Below, piece by piece: positions 8,117 through 15,202 of a DNA stretch of 18,227 nt. The stretch is from Bacteroidales bacterium (GTDB lineage Bacteria > Bacteroidota > Bacteroidia > Bacteroidales > VadinHA17): contig JALOMM010000002.1 of assembly GCA_025455535.1 (NCBI GenBank), positions 1 through 18,227 on the forward strand. The letters run 5' to 3'. The translations under genes were made by a program, and so were the position numbers. Numbering within the stretch: the first letter of the stretch is position 1; each line of letters opens with the position of its first letter. The notes under the pieces are model-generated. The model was not told the DNA's origin and made no database searches. It saw only the letters and a list, made by a program, of their open reading frames with translations.

Positions 8117-8371
8117 TTTAAGTTTGCGCCTCAATATCGGGGCATCAGTTTTATGCTCATAAAATGACCGGTGAATAACTCAGGTTTATATGATGTATAA
8201 TATTGATAATCAGATATTAACTTATGGCATGGCCGTGTTAATATCTTTTGCCCCGGAGGAATACGACAGATACAGCATTATTTATCTTAGACAAAAATTT
8301 TGTAACATTTATTAATAACCAAATAGCAGTAATTAAAAACCAGAAAAAAGGTAAGTTTCATTTACCGAAGT
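8117..8371 (+). other. AT-rich leader/intergenic region between GH130 gene and kamA-like gene
   Basis: This 255-bp gap is the longest non-coding stretch of the window. It holds a weak AT-rich inverted repeat (8149-8164), a much stronger hairpin followed by Ts (8212-8249, listed separately), a small palindrome ACAAAAATTTTGT (about 8290-8302), and a short GGTAA/TTACC hairpin (8350-8366) just before the start codon at 8372. AGAAAAAAGG at 8342-8351 is the best Shine-Dalgarno candidate, but it is over 20 bases from the ATG. I found no clean TAnnTTTG promoter for the downstream operon, and no resemblance to a lysine (L-box) riboswitch. Confidence 0.5.
8212..8249 (+). terminator. Hairpin plus T run: terminator of GH130 gene or attenuator before kamA operon
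   Basis: AGATATTAAC (8212-8221) pairs perfectly with GTTAATATCT (8237-8246). After a two-base bulge, ATGGC pairs with GCCGT with one G-U pair, closing an ATG loop. The 15-bp stem is followed by TTT. The T run is short (CTTTTG), so termination strength is uncertain. It lies 95 bp after the GH130 stop and 122 bp before the kamA-like start, so either role is possible. Confidence 0.5.
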
Positions 8372-9616
8372 ATGAACGCTAACAGAAAAGAGGCTACGGT
8401 TGCTCATGTTGAGAACCGCCTCATGGGCTGCTCCTCGGAAGAGGAGCCTGGCGCGGGTACCATGATCTTCCCGCAGATCGGATCCCTCGATCAATTAGTT
8501 AGCAACCGGAGTTCGGAATTCATACGCCGCTACTTCCCCCTAACCAACACTGATTCATGGAATGACTGGAGATGGCAGTTACGTAACTCCTTTACTTCAG
8601 CCGAGGCACTGTCTCGAGTCATGAGACTGACTGATGACGAGACACATGCGCTCAACAGTCTGAAGAACAGGTTACCGCTCAGGATAACCCCCTACTATCT
8701 CTCGCTTATTTACGATGCGGCACCGGAGAGTGCCTTGCGCCGGACAATGATACCTTCCGTCAGTGAACTGACAATCACTGATGCCGAGAAGGCCGACCCG
8801 CTCGATGAGATGGGAAGCAGTCCTGTGCCTGGCATTGTTCACCGTTATCCTGACAGGGCACTGTTTACCGTGACCCAGTTCTGCTCATCCTACTGCAGGT
8901 ATTGTACCAGGTCGCACTCTGTCGGCAAGCTGGGGCATCTTACCAGGGGTGAATGGGACAGAGCGTTCAGGTACCTCGCCGAACATACCGAAGTCCGTGA
9001 CGTGATTATCAGCGGCGGTGACCCGCTGACGATGAATGACGACAAGCTCGAATACCTGCTCTCGAGTCTGAGGGCCATCAAACATATTGAAATTCTCAGG
9101 ATAGGCACGAAAGTGCCGGTGGTGCTGCCGCAGCGCATAACACCCAAGCTGGTGGCTATGCTCCGCAAATATCACCCCCTCTTCATGAGTCTCCATTTCA
9201 CACATCCCGATGAGATAACACCTGAGACCGCAAAGGCCTGCGAGATGCTCGCCGATGGCGGTATGCCGCTTGGCAGCCAGACGGTCCTTCTCAGCGGCAT
9301 CAATGATGATCCGGCAGTAATGAAGAGCCTAATGCATAACCTGCTGAAGATCAGGGTCAGACCTTATTATCTCTACCAGTGTGATCTTATACCGGGGTCA
9401 AGTCATTTCAGGACCTCTATTGAGAAGGGTATTGAGATTATTGAGAACCTGAGAGGACATACAAGCGGCTATGCCGTACCACAGTTTGTCGTTGACGCCC
9501 CCGGCGGAGGCGGCAAGATACCTATACTTCCGAATTATGTGGTCGAAAGCGGACCTGAGAAATGGGTGCTCAGAAACTATAAAAGGAAGCAATACACATA
9601 CCCCAATAAAAAGTAA
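8372..9616 (+). CDS. kamA: KamA-family radical SAM/PLP aminomutase, lysine 2,3-aminomutase-like
   Basis: A 414-residue protein aligned by eye with clostridial lysine 2,3-aminomutase, which turns L-lysine into L-beta-lysine. The radical SAM motif is C171-SSY-C175-RY-C178. The PLP-lysine motif is VVDAPGGGGK with K382. Two Asp known to hold the lysine side-chain amino group in the Clostridium enzyme (Asp293 and Asp330) are present as D338 (YQCDL) and D375 (VVDAPG), at the same 37-residue spacing. Glutamate mutases of this family replace these, so lysine is the likely substrate. RPYYLYQCDLIPGSSHFRT and RGHTSGYAVPQFVVDAP are near-family consensus. The protein stops where the clostridial enzyme continues into its Cys-rich zinc tail, so that tail is missing. 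The first 30 residues look unconserved; Met31 is an alternative start. It is the first gene of a tight cluster with two ATP-grasp ligases and a GNAT. Confidence 0.92.
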   Translation: MNANRKEATVAHVENRLMGCSSEEEPGAGTMIFPQIGSLDQLVSNRSSEFIRRYFPLTNTDSWNDWRWQLRNSFTSAEALSRVMRLTDDETHALNSLKNRLPLRITPYYLSLIYDAAPESALRRTMIPSVSELTITDAEKADPLDEMGSSPVPGIVHRYPDRALFTVTQFCSSYCRYCTRSHSVGKLGHLTRGEWDRAFRYLAEHTEVRDVIISGGDPLTMNDDKLEYLLSSLRAIKHIEILRIGTKVPVVLPQRITPKLVAMLRKYHPLFMSLHFTHPDEITPETAKACEMLADGGMPLGSQTVLLSGINDDPAVMKSLMHNLLKIRVRPYYLYQCDLIPGSSHFRTSIEKGIEIIENLRGHTSGYAVPQFVVDAPGGGGKIPILPNYVVESGPEKWVLRNYKRKQYTYPNKK

Positions 9617-9623
9617 CTGAGGG

Positions 9624-10598
9624 ATGACAATCGGGCTTACGTATGACCTTCGTTCGTGGTACCTCGAACGCGGTTATACTATGGAGGAAACGGCAGAGTT
9701 TGACAAGGAAGATACGGTAGCAGCCCTCGAAGATGTGCTGGCAAGGCTCGGATACCGGACTGAACGGATCGGCAACATCTTTGAGCTGGTTGATAAACTC
9801 GCTGCCGGTCGCAGATGGGACATGGTTTTCAATATCACAGAAGGGCTGTACGGTGACGGACGTGAGTCTGTCGTCCCTGCGTTGCTTGACCAGTACAGGA
9901 TACCTTATGTTTTCAGCGGACCGGTTGTCATGGGCATCTCCCTTAATAAATACTATGCCAGGCTTGTGGCTGAGGCGGCAGGAGTGCCCGTTAGCCCGGG
10001 TATCCTGGTCTCATCGGCTGACGATATTCCACTGGCAGCGTCCCTTACATATCCCCTCTTCGTTAAGCCTGTTGCAGAAGGTACCGGGAAAGGCATAACT
10101 GAGAGAAGCATCGTCAGAGATACCCTTTCTCTCAAAGACCTGGCAATTGAGCTCCTTCAGAGGTTCAGCCAGCCTGTCCTGGTCGAGGAGTATCTTCCCG
10201 GGAGGGAGTTCACCGTCGGTGTTACTGGCAGTGGAGCAGAGGCAAGGGTTGTAGGCGGAATGGAGGTGATATGCAAGGACAACCTGCCCTATTCAGTTGA
10301 GGTAAAGGAGAATTACCAGGATATAGTGCAGTACAGGACCATTGATGAAAGCTACAGGGATGAATGCAACGCTGTTGCACTGGCGGCCTGGCGTGCACTG
10401 AGCGCCGTTGACGCCGGCCGTGTAGACCTGAGGGCTGACAGGCACGGGAAGATATGTTTCATTGAAGCCAACCCGCTGGCAGGTCTCAACCCGGTGCACT
10501 CCGACCTTCCCATCCTTTCGCGAATGAGCGGTGTTGAATATGATACACTTCTTGAGATGATAATAACCTCTGCCAAAAGACGTTACGGACTTAAATAA
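9624..10598 (+). CDS. D-Ala-D-Ala ligase-like ATP-grasp enzyme 1
   Basis: A 324-residue cytoplasmic ATP-grasp protein starting 7 bp after the aminomutase stop. The N-terminal domain resembles that of Ddl enzymes (NITEGLYGDGRESVVPALLD, then YRIPYVFSGP). The ATP-grasp domain has the nucleotide-binding lysine in FVKPVAEGTGKGI (about residue 148), VEEYLPGREFTVGV (187-200), and the Mg-binding residues D268 (RVDLR) and E281/N283 (FIEANPLAGLNP). Family members join a carboxylate, activated as acyl-phosphate, to an amine. The N-terminal D-Ala-binding Glu motif of true Ddl is not seen and the end of the active site differs from EVNTLPGMT. A role in peptidoglycan is therefore less likely than a role in a specialised amide-forming pathway with the neighbouring aminomutase. 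Substrate is inferred from context only. Confidence 0.88.
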   Translation: MTIGLTYDLRSWYLERGYTMEETAEFDKEDTVAALEDVLARLGYRTERIGNIFELVDKLAAGRRWDMVFNITEGLYGDGRESVVPALLDQYRIPYVFSGPVVMGISLNKYYARLVAEAAGVPVSPGILVSSADDIPLAASLTYPLFVKPVAEGTGKGITERSIVRDTLSLKDLAIELLQRFSQPVLVEEYLPGREFTVGVTGSGAEARVVGGMEVICKDNLPYSVEVKENYQDIVQYRTIDESYRDECNAVALAAWRALSAVDAGRVDLRADRHGKICFIEANPLAGLNPVHSDLPILSRMSGVEYDTLLEMIITSAKRRYGLK

Positions 10599-10600
10599 TA

Positions 10601-11563
10601 ATGAAAGAGTGTCTTATAATCTATAACGAGCCCTCAGCTGACGCCCTGCCTGATGAGCTTGATGTGCTCGACCAGGTAAATTTTATCGGAGAAACCCTGC
10701 AGACACTGGGGTACGATGTATCGCGCCGGGGTATAACTGATGATTTCTTTCATGAAATATCTGAAATTGCAGGCAGCAGGTATGAGTTTGTATTTAATCT
10801 TGTTGAATCAGTGGGAAAGAAGGCGGAGATCCTTTATTTTATCCCGGCATTGCTCAACATGCATCATATTCCCTATACCGGATGTCCGCTTGAGGCAACC
10901 TTTATTACCGGCAGCAAGGTGCTGGCCCGCCAGATAATGAAAGCCGGAGGGATACCAGTTGCGGGCGGATACAAGGTTTCAGAGGCTGACAGGCTTACGC
11001 CGGGAAGGAAATACATTCTCAAGCCCGTGTGGGAAGACGGTTCGCTGGGAATTACTGAGGAATCTGTATTTACCTTTGACGGTACCGTGCCCGAAATAGT
11101 CAGGGAAAAGAATGACAGGCACTGGTTTATTGAGGATTTCATTGACGGGAGAGAGTTTAACGTGAGTGTCATGTCAGGGCCAGGCGGACCGGAGGTCCTC
11201 CCCCCTGCCGAGATGCTTTTTCACGATTACCCCGGAGACATTCCCCGTATTGTCAGTTATAAGGCGAAATGGGTTGAGGGGACCTTTCAGTATGAGAACA
11301 GCAAGCGTAACTTCCCGGGAGACCTCAGTGAGAGACTGATGAACAATATCAATGAAGCAGTGCTGGGGTGCTGGAAAACTTTCGGACTGAAGGGATACGC
11401 CCGTGTCGACATGCGGGTGGATGAAAAAGATAATGTATTTGTCCTGGAAGCCAACGCCAACCCCTGCATCTCGCCTGACAGCGGTTTTATCTCAGCAGGA
11501 TTGCATGCAGGTTATACCCACGCGGAGATTATCAGCCGCATCATCAATGACCTTAATAAATAA
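10601..11563 (+). CDS. D-Ala-D-Ala ligase-like ATP-grasp enzyme 2
   Basis: A 320-residue protein starting two bases after the previous stop. It has the same ATP-grasp architecture but is clearly divergent from its neighbour. The ATP lysine lies in ILKPVWEDGSLGI (about residue 141). WFIEDFIDGREFNVSV occupies 175-190, YARVDMRVDEKDNVFVLEANANP carries D270 and the Mg ligands E283 and N285. The acceptor side reads NPCISPDSGF instead of NPLAGLNP, so the two ligases probably use different substrates or act at successive steps. The N-terminal part contains VFNLVESVGKKAEILYFIPALL and IPYTGCP, as in Ddl-like proteins. I infer a second amide bond formation in the same pathway. Whether the pair forms a heterodimer cannot be told. 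Confidence 0.88.
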   Translation: MKECLIIYNEPSADALPDELDVLDQVNFIGETLQTLGYDVSRRGITDDFFHEISEIAGSRYEFVFNLVESVGKKAEILYFIPALLNMHHIPYTGCPLEATFITGSKVLARQIMKAGGIPVAGGYKVSEADRLTPGRKYILKPVWEDGSLGITEESVFTFDGTVPEIVREKNDRHWFIEDFIDGREFNVSVMSGPGGPEVLPPAEMLFHDYPGDIPRIVSYKAKWVEGTFQYENSKRNFPGDLSERLMNNINEAVLGCWKTFGLKGYARVDMRVDEKDNVFVLEANANPCISPDSGFISAGLHAGYTHAEIISRIINDLNK

Positions 11564-11568
11564 TTCCG

Positions 11569-12048
11569 ATGGCCGAAATTTCATTCGATATTACAGCTGA
11601 TGACCGTCCCGTCCTTGAAGCAATCCTAAAATCTTCAGGCTATTTCTATGATTTTGAGGTTGATGTAGCTCTCTCACTGGCAGATGAGACTATAGAAAAA
11701 GGGCAGGAAAAAAGCGGCTACTACTGGATTCGTCTCATTGAAGATGGTAAAGTCATTGGTTTTGCCAATTTCGGACCCAATCCGTCATCGGTGCATTCCT
11801 ACGATCTTTACTGGATTGCAATAATGGAGGAGCACAGGCAGAAACGGTACGGATCACTGATCCTTAAGAATGCTGAAGAGAGGATCAGGGCTCTCGGCGG
11901 GAAGATAGTATGGATAGAGACATCAGGCCGCCCTCTCTATGAACCCACAAGAGGGTTCTACCTGAGGAACGGCTATGAGCTGGAGGCCACATTGCGTGAT
12001 TTTTATGGCCCTGCTGATGCAAAACTGGTATACAGGAAAGAGTTATGA
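11569..12048 (+). CDS. GNAT-family N-acetyltransferase
   Basis: A 159-residue single-domain GNAT. The order of elements is a mixed N-terminal helix region, strand YYWIRLIEDGKVIGFANFGP, DLYWIAIMEEHRQKRYGSLIL (strand 4 and the acetyl-CoA pyrophosphate loop), VWIETSGRPLYEPTRGFYLRNGYE, and ATLRDFYGPADAKLVYRK. The loop is RQKRYG rather than R/QxxGxG/A, but Gly95 is kept. The C-terminal RDFYGPADAKLVY is typical of a GNAT subgroup whose members I recall often lie beside Ddl-like ligases. The ATG at 11569 follows the ligase stop by five bases. It is too short for AblB, the beta-lysine acetyltransferase of about 270 residues. It may cap an amino group of the cluster's product, which is inference. Confidence 0.88.
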   Translation: MAEISFDITADDRPVLEAILKSSGYFYDFEVDVALSLADETIEKGQEKSGYYWIRLIEDGKVIGFANFGPNPSSVHSYDLYWIAIMEEHRQKRYGSLILKNAEERIRALGGKIVWIETSGRPLYEPTRGFYLRNGYELEATLRDFYGPADAKLVYRKEL

Positions 12049-12081
12049 AGGGTCTATGGACAGTTTACTGCTAGCCCTGCA

Positions 12082-12750
12082 ATGGATGTAAAGATTGAAG
12101 CGAGCTGGAAGGATAAGCTCTCTGCAGAGTTTGAGAAGGAGTATTTTGTGTCGCTGACAAAGTTTGTAAGGGAGGAATACAAGACACGCCAGGTCTTTCC
12201 GCCGGCAAACAAGATATTCAATGCCTTCGATCTTTGTCCTTTTGACAGTGTCAAGGCTGTAATAATTGGCCAGGACCCGTATCATAATACCGGCCAGGCT
12301 CACGGACTTTGTTTTTCCGTGACCGATGGCACAGAGTTTCCTCCCAGCCTGGTCAATATCTTCAAAGAGCTTAACCGTGACCTTGGCATTCCGGTACCTC
12401 TTTCAGGAAGCCTTGAGCGCTGGGCAAGGCAGGGAGTGCTGCTTCTGAATGCCATCCTTACGGTCAGGGCACACCAGGCTCTGTCACATCAGAACAAAGG
12501 CTGGGAAAAATTCACTGACGCTGCAATTAATGCCCTTAACCGTGACAGGGACGGGATAGTCTTCATGCTCTGGGGCAACTACGCTCTTCAGAAGGGAGCT
12601 GCGATAGACACATCGCGCCACCTGGTGCTCAAGACGGTCCATCCCTCTCCCCTGTCGGCCAGCAGAGGCTTCTTCGGGTGTTCGCACTTCAGCATGTGCA
12701 ATGAATGGCTCAGTTCAAAAGGGATGACGCCGATATCCTGGCAGTCATGA
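12082..12750 (+). CDS. ung: Uracil-DNA glycosylase, family 1
   Basis: A full-length 222-residue UNG. It removes uracil from DNA to start base excision repair. The water-activating motif GQDPYH is at 63-68 (D65, H68), followed by the uracil-pocket GLCFSV. NAILTVRAHQALSH and the minor-groove motif HPSPLSA (187-193), then FFGCSHFSMCN, complete the signature. The start at 12082 is 33 bp after the GNAT stop, so it may be co-transcribed with the aminomutase cluster, although no functional link is apparent. It converges on the downstream PLP enzyme gene and shares a palindromic stop region with it. Confidence 0.97.
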   Translation: MDVKIEASWKDKLSAEFEKEYFVSLTKFVREEYKTRQVFPPANKIFNAFDLCPFDSVKAVIIGQDPYHNTGQAHGLCFSVTDGTEFPPSLVNIFKELNRDLGIPVPLSGSLERWARQGVLLLNAILTVRAHQALSHQNKGWEKFTDAAINALNRDRDGIVFMLWGNYALQKGAAIDTSRHLVLKTVHPSPLSASRGFFGCSHFSMCNEWLSSKGMTPISWQS

Positions 12751-12754
12751 CTGC
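12741..12754. repeat. 14-bp perfect palindrome spanning two overlapping convergent stop codons
   Basis: GCAGTCATGACTGC is its own reverse complement. The TGA of ung (12748-12750) and the TGA of the convergent PLP enzyme gene (12747-12745) lie in its centre, so both genes end in CAG TCA TGA (Gln-Ser-stop). It has no T run on either side, so it is not an obvious bidirectional terminator. Confidence 0.7.
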
Positions 12755-13914
12755 AGTCCCCTCCTGATAACTTTCTCCACCTCCTCCCATGGCTCAAAGC
12801 CCAGAGACATCCTTATCATCCCCGGCTCAGGATATTTGGCCCCCCATACTGCCTCAACGGGCATCAGTATCGTATGAGAATCGCCCAGGGTTGGGATAAG
12901 CCTTATTTCAGGATAAACGGCAGCGATGAACCTGTCGCGTCTCGACCTCTTCCCTTCAGCATTGTCGCCCTTCAGGTCGAAGGTGACCATTGCGCCATAC
13001 CCTTTACCTCCTGTCAGTGCCCGGGCTGCCTCATGAGTGGGGTGTGTCGCAAGCCCCGGATAAAGCACGCTGCCTACTTCATCTGAAGAGCTCAGCAATG
13101 CAGCCACACCGGAAGCGTTATGGCACTGCCGCGTGAAGCGCAGGTCGAATGAGGCCAGTTGTGTCTGTAACCTGTAGGCGTCGTCAGGTGAGAGCATATG
13201 ACCTACATACTTACGGTATTCTATCGCGCTCTTCATCAGCGTTGTGTCGTTGCCGCATAAGACTCCGGCAGTGAGGTTGCCGTGACCGGAGAGATATTTT
13301 GTTGCGCTGTGAATGACAATATCGGCACCTTCATCCAGTGGCTTCCACAGTAGAGGTGTGGCAAAGGTGTTGTCAACAAGAACGCGTGCTCCGTAGTGCC
13401 TCGCAAGGGCTATAATCCTCCTCCCTTCAGCCACCATCAGCAGCGGGTTGGAGATAGTCTCGAAGTACAGAATCTCCGGACGCGTATCGTCCAGGGTCTT
13501 CTCGAGAAGCTCATAGTCATAGCTGTTGCCTGACGGCCTGAAGAAGTCAATCTGCAGGCCCCTTCTCTTTTCAAGAACACTGCTTATGTAAGAGAGTGTG
13601 CCTCCGTATATCTCAGAGAAGAAAAGCCATCTGCTCTCTTTGCCTGCCTCCTGGAAGATTGACAAGGCTATATCTATGGCCGACATCCCTGACTGGGCAA
13701 GAAGAGCCCAGGCCGAACCCTCCGTTGCCATTACAGCCTCCTCGGCGGCAACCACCGTCGGGTTGCGGTAACGGGAGTAAATATATAGCTCAGGCTCTCT
13801 CTCGTGATCAATCTCGGCGGCAAAGGCATCAGATGTTGTGCCGGCTGACGGGAGTTCGAAGCCGGCGTCACGATATACCGGCGTCCTGGCGCTGTTTATC
13901 TCTTTCTTTTTCAT
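12745..13914 (-). CDS. Cys/Met-metabolism PLP-dependent enzyme (cystathionine gamma-synthase/lyase-like)
   Basis: About 389 residues from the ATG at 13914; a longer frame continues upstream but is only the shadow of the preceding gene. It is a fold-type I PLP enzyme of the trans-sulfuration family. YSRYRNPTVVAAEEAVM corresponds to the usual YSRxGNPT phosphate-binding region. DNTFATPLL supplies the Asp (about 181) that contacts the PLP ring nitrogen. SATKYLSGHGNLTAGVL holds the Schiff-base Lys (about 206). At the place where methionine gamma-lyase has its Cys (YGCT) this protein has YGGT, so it is not a classical methionine gamma-lyase. Cystathionine gamma-synthase, gamma-lyase, or O-acetylhomoserine sulfhydrylase activity are all possible. 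It overlaps the end of the ferredoxin/anchor gene by 47 bp and is the last gene of the molybdoenzyme operon, suggesting a sulfur-linked role. Confidence 0.9.
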   Translation of the reverse strand: MKKKEINSARTPVYRDAGFELPSAGTTSDAFAAEIDHEREPELYIYSRYRNPTVVAAEEAVMATEGSAWALLAQSGMSAIDIALSIFQEAGKESRWLFFSEIYGGTLSYISSVLEKRRGLQIDFFRPSGNSYDYELLEKTLDDTRPEILYFETISNPLLMVAEGRRIIALARHYGARVLVDNTFATPLLWKPLDEGADIVIHSATKYLSGHGNLTAGVLCGNDTTLMKSAIEYRKYVGHMLSPDDAYRLQTQLASFDLRFTRQCHNASGVAALLSSSDEVGSVLYPGLATHPTHEAARALTGGKGYGAMVTFDLKGDNAEGKRSRRDRFIAAVYPEIRLIPTLGDSHTILMPVEAVWGAKYPEPGMIRMSLGFEPWEEVEKVIRRGLQS

Positions 13915-15202
13915 ATGTGTCGTTGAAATTTTCAAGTATAGATTCCCTGATATTAATCGGGGAAAAGTCATCGTAAAAGAGAACCCTGTCGGCAGCAACA
14001 CCGGTAAAAAAGACAATGGCAGCGGCAAGGCTGGTAGCTTCGCTTCCGGGGTACAACAGCATGAAGGCGGCGGGAAGGGAGAGCGCACGGTAGTAATAAA
14101 GAAAACGGATCAGCGGTTCTTTTTCTGATGACCTGTATCTCATGACCACTGACAGTGCTGCCAGCAATGAGAAGAGAAGAAAAAGTGTATTCGGTGTAAT
14201 AAACCATGATGTAACAAAAACAGCTGAGAAGAATGACTGTCCGGTATGGAGTTTAAGCCTGTAAGACCGGTCTGAGGCAAAATAGACCATGTCTACCGAG
14301 ATAAGGGTCAGCAATGAGACTGATGCCAAAAGCACTGTGTTAATTATCCCCGGAAGGAACCAGTTGACGGCAGCCATCGCTGACAATGCCGTCACTAACA
14401 GTATTTCACGGCTCAGGGGTGATGAAATAACGTTCAGTGGTGCCCGCCATGCTCTCAGGGGAAGGCCCAGGTGGGCAAAAGAGATCAGTACTGCGCCGGC
14501 CATAAGTATGGCCGGCAGTCCTGCCCCCGGGACATCTGCCTTTAGTGCTGAAGCTAACAGCAATGATGAAGCTGAAATAACCATTAAAGAAAAAAGTATG
14601 AGGCTCCATTCCTTCATAACCCTGTTTTCAGCGACCGGTGTGTCAGGAATCACCTCATCGTCTTCAGCCGGTATTATCACCGGGCTGTTGGCATCGGGTA
14701 CCCCTTTCAGGATGAAGGAAGGCCCTATCCCTGTCTCAGGGAACCATGCCACTCCAACAGGGGGAAACTCATCCTTTGTGGCCATTCTGAGTGCTCCGGT
14801 AGGACATGCTGATGTACACGCTGTCTCAACACCTTCAGAGACTCTCCCGAAGCAATACTGACACTTCTCGATATAACCTTTTGCCGGGTTGATCCTGGGA
14901 GCGTCATAAGGGCATCTCCATGTGCAGTAGCGACAACCCATGCATTTATCCTTATCGTACAGGATAGTTCCGGAGATGTCTTTTGAATAGGCATTTACAG
15001 GACATCCTTCGAGGCACTCCGGTTTCTCGCAGTGGTTGCATGCCAGGGAGAGGCTGTACACGCTGAAGGGAGGCAGCGTCTCATCGTTCCACCCGTATAG
15101 AGACCTCGTACCAGGCTGAAGCCCGTTCTCAAGGGTGCAGGCAGCGTTGCAGGCGTTGCACCGCACACAGAGTGCCGCATCAAATTCGAATCCTCTTCTC
15201 AT
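13868..15202 (-). CDS. Fused four-cluster ferredoxin and DmsC-like membrane anchor subunit
   Basis: A 444-residue fusion. Residues 1-140 form a DmsB-type electron-transfer subunit with sixteen Cys arranged for four 4Fe-4S clusters: C12/15/18/22, C55/58/63/67, C87/90/93/97, and C114/117/129/133. A linker rich in Pro, Glu and Asp follows (about 150-200), then a hydrophobic DmsC/NrfD-like domain of about eight membrane segments (about 205-425). In DMSO-reductase-type enzymes these are separate subunits; here one polypeptide should carry electrons between the quinone pool and the molybdenum subunit encoded just upstream. There is no signal peptide, so the clusters are probably on the cytoplasmic side. 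The ATG overlaps the stop of the molybdoenzyme gene as ATGA. Confidence 0.92.
   Translation of the reverse strand: MRRGFEFDAALCVRCNACNAACTLENGLQPGTRSLYGWNDETLPPFSVYSLSLACNHCEKPECLEGCPVNAYSKDISGTILYDKDKCMGCRYCTWRCPYDAPRINPAKGYIEKCQYCFGRVSEGVETACTSACPTGALRMATKDEFPPVGVAWFPETGIGPSFILKGVPDANSPVIIPAEDDEVIPDTPVAENRVMKEWSLILFSLMVISASSLLLASALKADVPGAGLPAILMAGAVLISFAHLGLPLRAWRAPLNVISSPLSREILLVTALSAMAAVNWFLPGIINTVLLASVSLLTLISVDMVYFASDRSYRLKLHTGQSFFSAVFVTSWFITPNTLFLLFSLLAALSVVMRYRSSEKEPLIRFLYYYRALSLPAAFMLLYPGSEATSLAAAIVFFTGVAADRVLFYDDFSPINIRESILENFNDTYEKERDKQRQDAGIS

Noticed and set aside
8117..8371. A lysine riboswitch before the aminomutase operon
   Set aside because: The conserved L-box core segments were not found; only simple hairpins are visible.
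8372..12048. Beta-lysylation of elongation factor P (EpmA/EpmB) or N-epsilon-acetyl-beta-lysine synthesis (AblA/AblB)
   Set aside because: No EpmA-like lysyl-tRNA synthetase homologue or efp gene is present; the GNAT is 159 residues, well short of AblB, and neither route explains two ATP-grasp ligases.
12745..13914. Methionine gamma-lyase assignment
   Set aside because: The characteristic active-site Cys (YGCT) is Gly here (YGGT), so only the broader family can be supported.
13915..14088. N-terminal extension of the PLP enzyme to an upstream start
   Set aside because: The added residues are an out-of-frame reading of the overlapping ferredoxin/anchor gene, and the PLP family begins naturally near the ATG at 13914.
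14289..14861. A 190-codon plus-strand open frame
   Set aside because: It lies wholly opposite the ferredoxin/DmsC fusion gene, whose sixteen Cys and membrane segments are clearly real.
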